Positions 25,064 through 32,822 of a stretch of 64,000 nt of DNA are shown piece after piece. The stretch's first letter is position 1; each line of letters begins with the position of its first letter. The translations under genes and the position numbers were made by a program. A model generated the notes under the pieces. The model did no database searches. It was not told the origin of the DNA and was given only the letters and a program-made list of their open reading frames with translations. The DNA comes from Deinococcus aetherius (GTDB lineage: Bacteria; Deinococcota; Deinococci; Deinococcales; Deinococcaceae), in the NCBI RefSeq assembly GCF_025997855.1, contig NZ_AP026562.1:1-64000 (forward strand), in the 5' to 3' direction.

Positions 25064-26452
25064 ATGATTCCAGCCCAGCGTTTCCTGCTCCCCGCCCTCC
25101 TGCTCGCGCTGCCCTCCTGTGCCGCCTCCGCCGCGACCGTTCCCGCCAGCCTCGTCGGGGAGTGGCTCAGCGGTGCTCAGTACCCCGCCAACGTCTACAC
25201 CGAGGACTTCGGCGGCGCGAACGGGGACTCGCGGCGTGTGGTCCTGAACAAGGACGGCAGCTACGTCTTCACCGAGTTCGAGTCCACGTACTACCCGAGT
25301 TCCTTCGGCACCACCGGCTACCCGATCACCTGCCAGATGATGGACGTCACGGTCGAGCGCGGCACCTTCAGCGTCTCGGGCGGCAAGATCACCTTCAAGA
25401 CGGCGAAGATCGACCGGGTCGGCGCCTACTCGCCCGACCGCCTCAACAACGGTTGCAGGCGCAACTCGGGCACCAGGACGTCGAAGGCCGAGTCGGGTTC
25501 GGACACGATGACGTGGGCGGTCGCGGCGGGCAAGCTCACTTTCAGGACGGAGGGCGGCTCCGCGACCTACGTGCGCCGCACGCCGGTTCAATCCCCCGCC
25601 GCGCCCACCGGCCTCTCGGCCGACCTGCGCGGCGAGTGGCACAGCGGCGCCGTGTCGCCGGTCGAGTACTACAACACCGCCACCGGCAAGTGGGCCGAGG
25701 CGAGCGGCACGAGCGTCATCCTCAGGATGAAGGCGGACTTCACGTACGAGCGCACCGGCCTCCTCGTCGTCACGACCTACGGCTGCACCTCCAAGCTCCT
25801 CGTGCAGGAGAAGGGCAGGGTGACGGTGAACGGTGCGGCGCTGACCTTCACCCCGACCACGAGTTCCTCGACCGGCTACACCTGCTCGCCGAGCAAGGTC
25901 TCCTCCGCGAAGAACAATGTCAAGCCGTACACCGAGCGGGCCCTCGTGAAGGTCAACACGGACGGGCAGCACGTCCTGAGCCTCTCGTCGGGGAGCGGGG
26001 AGACTCTCTTCAACCGCCCCCTCGGCACCCCGCCCGAGAGCCAGCCGGGGCGGTCGGGCGCGGTGACGCCGCCCCCACCGGGAGAGGGAGGCACGACCAC
26101 GCCGAGTGCGGGCACGCCGAGCTCTGCCGTGCCCGCAAAGTGGAACGCGCGTGGGAAGTGGGACGCCGTGATCACGACCCCGGCGGGCACCGTCAGGGTC
26201 CGCTTCGACATGGACGACGACGAGCCGCGCATCCTGGGCAGCGGCTTCTCCGGGGACGACGCCGTTGGCTGGATTCAGGGCAACAGCGCCACTGGGACGC
26301 TCAAGATCGGCCTGGAGGTCGAGGGGGACCGCGAGGTCGAACTCAACGTCACCGGCAAGTTCGACGGCAACTCGTACAACGGGCGCTTCACGACGACGAA
26401 CGCGGGGGGCGAGACGTTAGAGGGCGGCACGATCACCATGACGCGGCGCTGA
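25064..26452 (+). CDS. Secreted protein with two related strand-rich domains and a C-terminal third
   Basis: 462 residues with a signal peptide ending CAASAA. Two copies of one domain follow: residues about 27-180 (LVGEWLSGAQYPANVYTEDFG...) and about 188-320 (LRGEWHSGAVSPVEYYNTATG...). The second copy has TTYGCTSKLLVQEKGRVTV and STGYTCSPS, shared with the secreted protein at 41287; the paired cysteines suggest a disulfide. A Pro/Gly linker leads to a third domain (about 360-462) with KWDAVITTPAGTVRVRF and YNGRFTTTNAGGETLEGG. No catalytic motif is visible. The family is unknown to me; it may be a surface-binding or structural protein. Controlled by the repeat promoter at 24976. Confidence 0.75.
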   Translation: MIPAQRFLLPALLLALPSCAASAATVPASLVGEWLSGAQYPANVYTEDFGGANGDSRRVVLNKDGSYVFTEFESTYYPSSFGTTGYPITCQMMDVTVERGTFSVSGGKITFKTAKIDRVGAYSPDRLNNGCRRNSGTRTSKAESGSDTMTWAVAAGKLTFRTEGGSATYVRRTPVQSPAAPTGLSADLRGEWHSGAVSPVEYYNTATGKWAEASGTSVILRMKADFTYERTGLLVVTTYGCTSKLLVQEKGRVTVNGAALTFTPTTSSSTGYTCSPSKVSSAKNNVKPYTERALVKVNTDGQHVLSLSSGSGETLFNRPLGTPPESQPGRSGAVTPPPPGEGGTTTPSAGTPSSAVPAKWNARGKWDAVITTPAGTVRVRFDMDDDEPRILGSGFSGDDAVGWIQGNSATGTLKIGLEVEGDREVELNVTGKFDGNSYNGRFTTTNAGGETLEGGTITMTRR

Positions 26453-26731
26453 GGTCTGCGCTCCCGGGCAGGGCGTTCCCGCGCAGGGCTGGGGACGCCT
26501 TCTTTCCCTTGGTGTGAATGCAAGGCGCCGTGCGAGGAGAAAAGAGCCTGGACAGAGCACCTTCCCCGTGACGTGGAGAACCGTACGGGTGGTCGTGACT
26601 GAGGACGCGCGCCGTTTCGGGCAGTGGGCCGCGAGGGGAAGGTCTGAAGCGGACGATCCGGGCCGGGTGCGGGTCTCGCTCCTCGCCCCCTGCCGCGTCG
26701 GCTCACGCGGAGAGCGTCCCCTATCCGGGCC

Positions 26732-27259
26732 TCACCCCCTGGCCCCCAGCAGGGCGAGCAGCGCGGCGAAGTTGTCCTGCTGCGTGCCCTGCGCCGTGTC
26801 GAGCACCAGCGGGGGCGTCTCCCAGGGCTCGTACGCCTGCCGGTACCGCTCGATCTCGGGCCAGCCGGGAGGAGACCACCGTCCGATGTGGTGGCCCGGG
26901 TCGGCCCGGCGTGTTTCGACCCGCCGCCGATGCTCGCTTTCGTTCGAGCAGATGACTTCCAGATCGATCAGGTCGCTGCCCGTTCGCCGGGCGATCTCCG
27001 CCCAGGCGCCCCGGGTCTCGTGGACGGGATTCACGCAGTCCGCGACCACACTCAACCCCAGGTGGAGGTTGTCCTCCGCGACGACGTATTCCACCGCGTA
27101 GCCCTCGACGGTGACGCCGACGTGTCCGGCGTTCAACAGCGCCGCCTCCACGCTGTCCACCCGCAGGTAGGCGGCCCGCCAACGCCGGGCGAGTTGCTGG
27201 GCCAGGGTGCTTTTGCCCGTGCCGGGCAGGCCGGAGAACACGATCAGGACAGGGGTCAT
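26732..27259 (-). CDS. AAA_33 / zeta-toxin-like P-loop kinase
   Basis: 175 residues. LIVFSGLPGTGKSTLAQQLARRW at the N-terminus is a Walker A typical of small-molecule kinases (AAA_33, gluconate kinase or chloramphenicol phosphotransferase-like). VVADCVNPVHETRGAW fits the second strand and lid region, and RRRVETRRADPGHHIGRW the arginine-rich lid. It should phosphorylate a small metabolite, which cannot be named. TAGGCT is seven bases before the ATG, so the mRNA may be leaderless. It stands alone; a strong hairpin at 27312-27347 separates it from the next gene upstream. Confidence 0.75.
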   Translation of the reverse strand: MTPVLIVFSGLPGTGKSTLAQQLARRWRAAYLRVDSVEAALLNAGHVGVTVEGYAVEYVVAEDNLHLGLSVVADCVNPVHETRGAWAEIARRTGSDLIDLEVICSNESEHRRRVETRRADPGHHIGRWSPPGWPEIERYRQAYEPWETPPLVLDTAQGTQQDNFAALLALLGARG

Positions 27260-27311
27260 GGAGGAGAGCCTAACCTTCTCCGCATACGTGGGGTCGAGGG
27301 GTCCAATAACC

Positions 27312-27347
27312 CGGGGAGGCGCCCCAACTGTCGGCGGCGCCTCCCCG
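27312..27347 (-). terminator. Strong hairpin after the 27368 gene
   Basis: CGGGGAGGCGCC (27312-27323) pairs perfectly with GGCGCCTCCCCG (27336-27347), a 12-bp stem with a 12-base loop, 20 bases after the stop at 27368. On the minus strand GGGTTATTGGACC follows, with only a weak T content. Confidence 0.65.
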
Positions 27348-27367
27348 AGTTGTGAGGGTTTGTCGCG

Positions 27368-27985
27368 TCAGGCCTGCGCCGGGAACTGCTCCGACCCGGG
27401 ACGCGCCAGCAGCAGCACGAGGCCGAGACCCGCCCAGCCCAGGAAGGTGTGCCACGCGAAGGAAGCACCGCCAATCATGTCACCGGTCAGCACCATCACG
27501 AGGATGTTGATGGGCAGCGAGATGCCGCAGAACACGAGGACGAGGCGGCCCCACAGGGGCAAGACCCGCGCGAAGAGGGCGGCGACGCTCACCGCGAAGG
27601 TCAGCACCATGCTCAGCGGCCAGGCGAGGTCGGTGACCATGTACAGCGGGTGTGAAGTGGGCACCCTCAGGAGGTCCATGACGGATTGACCGATGGCGAG
27701 CGTCACGGTGACGACCACGACGTTCATCAGGGCCCTGCCGACCTTGCCGTAACCGGCGGCGTGCAGGTGGCGCAGGCCGATCATCGCGCACAGCCAGCCG
27801 ACCGAGAACAGGCCGTACAGCAGCGCGCCGAGGGGATCGGTGTCCTCGTTGGCGACCCGTTGAAGGCCGTGGCGGTACACCTCGATCAGCATGGCGGGCG
27901 AGCCGAGCAGCGCGGCGAGGCCGAGAACGCGCAGGGTGGAGACGGACACGGGGGCCGAGGGACGGACGAGGGACTGGGTGTGCAT
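27368..27985 (-). CDS. Integral membrane protein, about six helices
   Basis: 205 residues after a short N-terminus. Hydrophobic segments include TLRVLGLAALLGSPAMLI, ALLYGLFSVGWLCAMIGL, ALMNVVVVTVTLAIGQSVM, DLAWPLSMVLTFAVSVAALFA, GRLVLVFCGISLPINILVMVL and HTFLGWAGLGLVLLLA. Pro in helix 1 and the pattern resemble DUF4386/DUF998-like bacterial membrane proteins, but I cannot name the family. AGGAGG seven bases before the ATG fixes the start. It is transcribed from the repeat promoter at 28024-28058 and ends at a strong hairpin, so it is a single-gene unit. Confidence 0.72.
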   Translation of the reverse strand: MHTQSLVRPSAPVSVSTLRVLGLAALLGSPAMLIEVYRHGLQRVANEDTDPLGALLYGLFSVGWLCAMIGLRHLHAAGYGKVGRALMNVVVVTVTLAIGQSVMDLLRVPTSHPLYMVTDLAWPLSMVLTFAVSVAALFARVLPLWGRLVLVFCGISLPINILVMVLTGDMIGGASFAWHTFLGWAGLGLVLLLARPGSEQFPAQA

Positions 27986-28023
27986 AGGGTGCCTCCTGGC
28001 TTGGCTCCTTCGAGCGTGCGCCC

Positions 28024-28058
28024 ACCGTAGACGGGCGAGCATGGCGCGGGGATGGCAC
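28024..28058 (-). promoter_or_regulatory. Direct-repeat (BTAD-type) promoter of the 27985 gene
   Basis: Minus strand: heptamers GTGCCAT (28058-28052) and GCGCCAT (28047-28041), 11-base period, 11 bases, TACGGT (28029-28024). The heptamers are of the GCCAT type, unlike the ATCA type of most sites. Confidence 0.55.
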
Positions 28059-28228
28059 GGGAGTCGTGTGCCTCCAGGACGCCTTTCGCAGGACTTCGGG
28101 CCCACCGCCCGGAGAGGCGTGGCTGGACGCGCGGGGACGAGGGGCAGGAGGCGTTCGTGCGCTCTCTGCCCCAAGTGTTCTGAGGAGGTTGAACAACCGC
28201 TGACGACGGGCGTCCTCCCGCTGGAGGT

Positions 28229-29518
28229 CTACCCCGCCGCCCGCTCCTCGGCGGACAGGGGCGCGGGCCCTCCCCGGGGCGCTGACCCGGAGCGCAGGAA
28301 CAGCCACAGCATCGGCACCCTCAGCAGGGCGGTCGCGGCCAGGGCGACGCGCACGCCGCTCACGGTGCCCAGGTAACCCACGGCCGGGCCGCCCGCCACC
28401 TGCCCTAGGGCGTCGGCCTGCGAGGCGATGGAGATGACGGTGGCCCGCACGCGCGAGTCGAGCCCCTGGTTGAGCCACGCCGTGTAGACGGGTCCGTACA
28501 GGCCGCGCAGCACCCCGCCCGCCAGAAAGGCGCCCAGGGCCAGCCAGAACTGCCCGGCCAGCGCGAACACCAGCCCCGCGAGGATGCCCAGCGCGGTCAG
28601 CCGGGCCAGCCAGCTGGCGGCCTGGGGCGCGGTTTCGACGTGCAGCCGCCGCCGCAACCCCTCCGTCACGAGGAGGCCGAGCAGTTGCCCGGCGAGCGCG
28701 ATCAGGCCGAACCATGCGGCGTCGGTCAAGCCCCACCGCCGGGGCAGCGTGAAGGTCTCCAGCAGGTGAAACTGCCACAGGCGGTCGAGCGCCTCGGTGG
28801 ACGCGCCGAAGAGCAGCGCGACGGCCAGCAGCCCCCGCAGCACCGGGCGCGTCCGCACCACCCGCACCCCGTCCCCGAAGGTCGCGCCGAGCGCCCGCCA
28901 GCCCTCGGCATTCCACAGGGAACGCTCGCCCCGGGGCGGCGGCGTGAAGCCCCGTTCGGGCATGGCGAGCGCGAGCCCCAGGGCCAGCCCCCCCAGCACG
29001 GCGGCCCCGACCCCGATGGGCAGCAGGAGGTTCACGCTGCCCAGCCCGGCGCTGAGCAACGTTCCGGCGATGCCCCCCACCGCCGCCGCCTGGGCACCCC
29101 GCACGAACAGCGCCCCCACCCGGTCCTCGCCCACCTCGTCGGTGAGCCAGGCGGCCTGGGCGCCGCTCAAGAAGGTGTAGCCCAGCCCCGCCACGATCTG
29201 CGCCGCGAGCACCCCCGCGAAGGTGGGCACGAGGGCGATCACGACGAAACTCAGCCCCAGGCCGAGAAATCCCAGGATGACCGAGAGGCGGCGGCTGTAC
29301 ACGTCGGCGACCACGCCCGTCGGAATCTCGAAGAGGAAGCAGGTGAGTTCCAGCACCGTCCCGACCAGCACGAGCTGAAAGGGGCTCAGCCCCAGCCCCT
29401 GCACGAAATAGACGGCCTGCACCGTGAACGCGAGCGCGAGGGCCAGCGCGGCGACCCCCTCCTGGATCAGGTAGGCGGCGGGCGCGCTCAGGCTGGTTGG
29501 GCGGCGGGGTGACGGCAT
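28229..29518 (-). CDS. MFS transporter
   Basis: 429 residues with 12 hydrophobic segments. The loop between helices 2 and 3 has ETPT-like FEIPTGVVADVYSRRLSVILG, the pattern of drug or metabolite exporters of the major facilitator superfamily (compare tetracycline-type and MFS_1 proteins). It follows the double-cupredoxin gene with an 84-base gap on the same strand and is probably read from the repeat promoter at 30527. Copper or redox metabolite export is conceivable from context only. GGAGACC is found before the ATG. Confidence 0.82.
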   Translation of the reverse strand: MPSPRRPTSLSAPAAYLIQEGVAALALALAFTVQAVYFVQGLGLSPFQLVLVGTVLELTCFLFEIPTGVVADVYSRRLSVILGFLGLGLSFVVIALVPTFAGVLAAQIVAGLGYTFLSGAQAAWLTDEVGEDRVGALFVRGAQAAAVGGIAGTLLSAGLGSVNLLLPIGVGAAVLGGLALGLALAMPERGFTPPPRGERSLWNAEGWRALGATFGDGVRVVRTRPVLRGLLAVALLFGASTEALDRLWQFHLLETFTLPRRWGLTDAAWFGLIALAGQLLGLLVTEGLRRRLHVETAPQAASWLARLTALGILAGLVFALAGQFWLALGAFLAGGVLRGLYGPVYTAWLNQGLDSRVRATVISIASQADALGQVAGGPAVGYLGTVSGVRVALAATALLRVPMLWLFLRSGSAPRGGPAPLSAEERAAG

Positions 29519-29602
29519 AGGTCTCCTGGGAGTGGGGGAAGCGGTCGGGCACGGCGGAGGCGGGAGTCTGGGGTCACGCTCGGCTGCCTCCCCACGCCCG
29601 CG

Positions 29603-30475
29603 TCACTTCTGCGCGGTCCTCGCCACGACCTTGAAGGGCCGGACCATGCCGAGGGCGGCGTGCGGGGCTCCCTGGTGCGCCGGGCTGGGAATGCCGCACA
29701 GCAGGAGGTAGTCGCCCGGCGTGAGGTCAAGGCGCACGTAGGAGGTCCGCCCCTTCGTGACCGCCTGCGCCCCGCCCGCCGGGATGACGGGCATGGGCCC
29801 CTCGGGCTTCGCCAGGTAGGCGCTCACGTCCTCCATCGTCTTGCCGGGGGCGAGCTTGAACACCAGCATCTCGTGTCCCTCGGGGCCCGCGTTCTCGACC
29901 GCCCACACCTGGGGGCCCTCGGTGATCGTCACCCCCTTGGGCAGCTCGAAGCCGAAGTCCACCAGCCGCACCTTCAGGTCCGCCCGGGGCGGCTGAGCCT
30001 GCGTGTCTGCTCCCCTCGTCACCTGGAAGGCGTTCACCATCCCCAGCGCGAGGTGGGGCACTCCCTTGGCGTCGGGCACGAAACACAGCGCCAGGTACGT
30101 GCCCGGCTCGGTGAGGTTGATCGTGACCTGCTGCGCCTGGCCGGGAAGCAGCAACCCGACGCCGCCCACCATCTCTACGCTGGCGAGCGCGGCGCCCTCG
30201 TTCTCCTTCAGCCCCGCCAGAAAGCCCTCCTGGGTCATTCCGGCGGGCAGCCGCACGAGTTGCATGTGATGCGGCTCCTTGCCGGTGTTGCGGAACTCCA
30301 GGGTCGTCCAGCCCGTCGTGACGTTCGTGGGCGTGACGAACCGGTAGTCCTGGCCCTGAAGTTGCACGACGGGCTGGGCGGCGTGGCCGTGCCCCTGATG
30401 CGCCAGGGCGGGTCCGGCGAGCGCGGCGGCGAGGGCGAGGGTCAGCAGGCGGCGGGCGGTGCGGGTGGTCGTCAT
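29603..30475 (-). CDS. Exported protein with two cupredoxin domains
   Basis: 290 residues. The signal peptide ends AGPALAHQG and a short His-rich stretch follows (HQGHGHA). Domain 1 (about 35-150) has EPHHMQLVRL and LALCFVPDAKGVPHLALGM; domain 2 (about 165-285) has EGHEMLVFKL and LLLCGIPSPAHQGAPHAALGM. Each has the His, Cys, His, Met set of a type 1 copper site, so both may hold copper and transfer electrons in the periplasm. It is the first gene under the repeat promoter at 30527, with an MFS gene downstream. A tandem plastocyanin-like protein of this kind is uncommon. Confidence 0.78.
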   Translation of the reverse strand: MTTTRTARRLLTLALAAALAGPALAHQGHGHAAQPVVQLQGQDYRFVTPTNVTTGWTTLEFRNTGKEPHHMQLVRLPAGMTQEGFLAGLKENEGAALASVEMVGGVGLLLPGQAQQVTINLTEPGTYLALCFVPDAKGVPHLALGMVNAFQVTRGADTQAQPPRADLKVRLVDFGFELPKGVTITEGPQVWAVENAGPEGHEMLVFKLAPGKTMEDVSAYLAKPEGPMPVIPAGGAQAVTKGRTSYVRLDLTPGDYLLLCGIPSPAHQGAPHAALGMVRPFKVVARTAQK

Positions 30476-30526
30476 GGTCGTTCCTCCTGAGTCGGGGCGA
30501 AGTCGTGTTCACCCCGATCTGAGGGG

Positions 30527-30561
30527 ACGGTAGGAGAGGCGGCCTGATTGGAGCGTGATCG
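30527..30561 (-). promoter_or_regulatory. Direct-repeat (BTAD-type) promoter of the double-cupredoxin gene
   Basis: Minus strand: heptamers CGATCAC (30561-30555) and CAATCAG (30550-30544), 11-base period, 11 bases, TACCGT (30532-30527). The leader is about 45 bases and contains CAGGAGG before the ATG. Confidence 0.62.
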
Positions 30562-30637
30562 GGGAAGGACCAGGCCCAGGAACGCGGTCACACCTGGCGC
30601 CACGCCCTTTCTTCCCAGGGCAGGACCCCTGATCCGC

Positions 30638-32731
30638 TCAATGTCCGGTCTCCACCACCTCACGCTGGCGGGCCTCCAGCCGCGCCTGGGCGTGCAGGGC
30701 GACCTCGGCCCCGTCGTGGTGGCCCAGGCGGGCCAGGAGCCGCGCGGACTGGGCGAAGAAGGCGGCCCCCTCGCCGAGCTGGAAGCGGTCCTCGGCCTCG
30801 CGGGCGGCCTCCAGGAACAGCGGTGCGGCGAGGTCGTCGCGGCCCCCCTCCAGCCAGTGCCGGGCGACGCGGGCCGCCCCCGCGCCGGAGCGGGCCAGGG
30901 TGTGCGCGGCGCGGCGGTGCAGCAGCGACCGGACGCTGGCGGGAATGCCCGCGCTCACCGCCTCGTACACCAGGTCGTGCCAGAAGCCGTGCCCACCCAC
31001 GATCTGCGCCGCCTCCAGCTCGGCCCACGCCTCGGCCACGTCGAGGACCGGCGAGCCCAGCACCTCCGCGACCGTTTCCACGTCGAAGTCGCTTTGTAAG
31101 ACGCTCGCCGCCCGCGCCGCTTGAAGGGCGGGGGCCGAGAGGCGCTCCAGGCGCCGGGAGATAACTTCGCCGACCCTGGCGGTGAGAGGCAGTTGCACGC
31201 CCGACAGCGCACCCTTCGTCAGCGTGCCGCTCTCGATGAGGTGCTTGACGATTTCGAGCAGGAAGAGCGGGCTGCCGCCGGAATACTGCGTCAGCCGGGA
31301 CCGCAACGCCCGGTCGTCCGGCACCCCCAGGTCGTCCATGAGCGTGCCCAGCACGTCGCCCTCCAGGGGCGCGAGCCTGATCTTGATGGCGACGCCCTGC
31401 CGCACGAGGTCTTCCACGTCACGCACCACCTCCGGCATGAGTTCGCCCGTGCGGTAGGCGCCGATCACGCGCGGAAAGGGGGACTCGGGATCACGCGGCG
31501 CGGCGAACATGTTGGCGAAAAAGTACAGGCCGTCGCGGGTCGAGGGGTGGTCGTAGAATTGCAGGTCGTCGGCCACGACGGTCCCGATGCCCTCATACGT
31601 CTGAAAGCACAGCCTCATCATGGCCTGGCGGTAGCGCAGCACGTCGGCCCCGGAGCCGAGCGGTTCGGGCGGCGGGCCAGGGGGCGCGTACTCGGGCAGC
31701 ACGCGGCCGAGTTCCTGCCGGACCCAGGGTTTGATCTGAAGGTCCGGCCTGCGCTCCACGAGCATCCGGTAGTTGCGGGCCGAACTGGTGAAGGGCTGGT
31801 GCACGTCGCCGGGCCGCCCCCGGAACTCGATGAACGCGCCCTTGCTCGCCGCGAAGTCGGTGACCAGCCGCGTCTTGCCCACGCCGGGATCGCCCTCCAC
31901 GTAGATCATCTGGCCGCGTTCCCAGGCCTCGTCCAGTTGCGCCCACTCGCGCTCCCGTCCCACCAGATGCGGGGGGCGCAGCACGGACAGCGGCAGCTCG
32001 GCCCGGGGACGGGGAGTCGCCGGGACCGGAACCGTCCCCAGGTCGATCTCGCGTGCCAGCCGCGCCGTCTCGGGCAGGGGATCCACCCCGAACTCGCGGC
32101 GCAGCGTCTCCCGGCACCTCTGGTAAGCCCTGAGCGCGGCGGGACGGTCCCCGCGCAGGTAGTGCAGCCGCATGACGTGCCGCCACGCGTCCTCGGACAC
32201 CGGGTCGAGGTCGAGCAGGGCCCGCGCCAGTTCCAGCGCCCGCTCCAGGTCGCCCCCCCGCTCTGTCCGCCCGAGTTCGGAGCGCAGCGCCTGGGCCCGC
32301 CACTCCAGGAACCGCTCGCGCTCGGCGGCGATCCAGTCACTCAGGTCCGGGCAGTCGTCGTAGGGCAGGCCCGCGAGGAGTTCGCCCCCCCGCGTGATCA
32401 GCTCGGCGTGGCGGCCCTGGGTGGTCAGGTCGCGCAGCTCGGCGGCGTCCACCCGCAGTTCCGGCGTGAGCCCCACCCGCTCGCCGCCCACGATCAGGTC
32501 GGTCCCGGTGGCGAGGCGCAGCTTGCGGAGCATTTGCGAGAGGTTGTTCCTCGCGGTCGCCTCGGGGGACTCGGGCCACAGCAGCCCGACCAGCCGCGAG
32601 CGGTGCGTGGCGCCCTCCAGCGCGAGGTAGGCGAGGCACGCCGCCAGCTTGCGTTCCAGGGCGAGAGGCTGCTCCCCGGGGCCCTCCAGCCGCGCCGAGC
32701 CGAGCAGGCGGGCCTGCCAGACCGGGCTCAT
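30638..32731 (-). CDS. BTAD-AAA transcriptional activator 3 (AfsR/SARP-like)
   Basis: 697 residues: winged helix (LERKLAACLAYLALEGATHR..., about 1-100), BTAD with LLDLDPVSEDAWRHVMRLHYLRGDRPAALRAYQRCRET (about 110-250), ATPase with Walker A GDPGVGKTR and Walker B VVADDLQFYDHPST (about 260-500), helical C-terminus. Residues about 23-75 are almost identical to activator 4 in protein and DNA (32521-32658 against 34697-34835), while the ATPase and C-terminal parts differ clearly. The two therefore probably read the same DNA site but different inputs. It follows activator 4 by 91 bases on the same strand. Confidence 0.86.
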   Translation of the reverse strand: MSPVWQARLLGSARLEGPGEQPLALERKLAACLAYLALEGATHRSRLVGLLWPESPEATARNNLSQMLRKLRLATGTDLIVGGERVGLTPELRVDAAELRDLTTQGRHAELITRGGELLAGLPYDDCPDLSDWIAAERERFLEWRAQALRSELGRTERGGDLERALELARALLDLDPVSEDAWRHVMRLHYLRGDRPAALRAYQRCRETLRREFGVDPLPETARLAREIDLGTVPVPATPRPRAELPLSVLRPPHLVGREREWAQLDEAWERGQMIYVEGDPGVGKTRLVTDFAASKGAFIEFRGRPGDVHQPFTSSARNYRMLVERRPDLQIKPWVRQELGRVLPEYAPPGPPPEPLGSGADVLRYRQAMMRLCFQTYEGIGTVVADDLQFYDHPSTRDGLYFFANMFAAPRDPESPFPRVIGAYRTGELMPEVVRDVEDLVRQGVAIKIRLAPLEGDVLGTLMDDLGVPDDRALRSRLTQYSGGSPLFLLEIVKHLIESGTLTKGALSGVQLPLTARVGEVISRRLERLSAPALQAARAASVLQSDFDVETVAEVLGSPVLDVAEAWAELEAAQIVGGHGFWHDLVYEAVSAGIPASVRSLLHRRAAHTLARSGAGAARVARHWLEGGRDDLAAPLFLEAAREAEDRFQLGEGAAFFAQSARLLARLGHHDGAEVALHAQARLEARQREVVETGH

Positions 32732-32822
32732 GCCCGGCCCTTCCCCGGGGTGGGTGAAAGGGCGGGGCGGCCGGGCGCGGGGCGGGATGGGGCGGACATG
32801 GGCACCTCCAGTAGTCTCGGCT

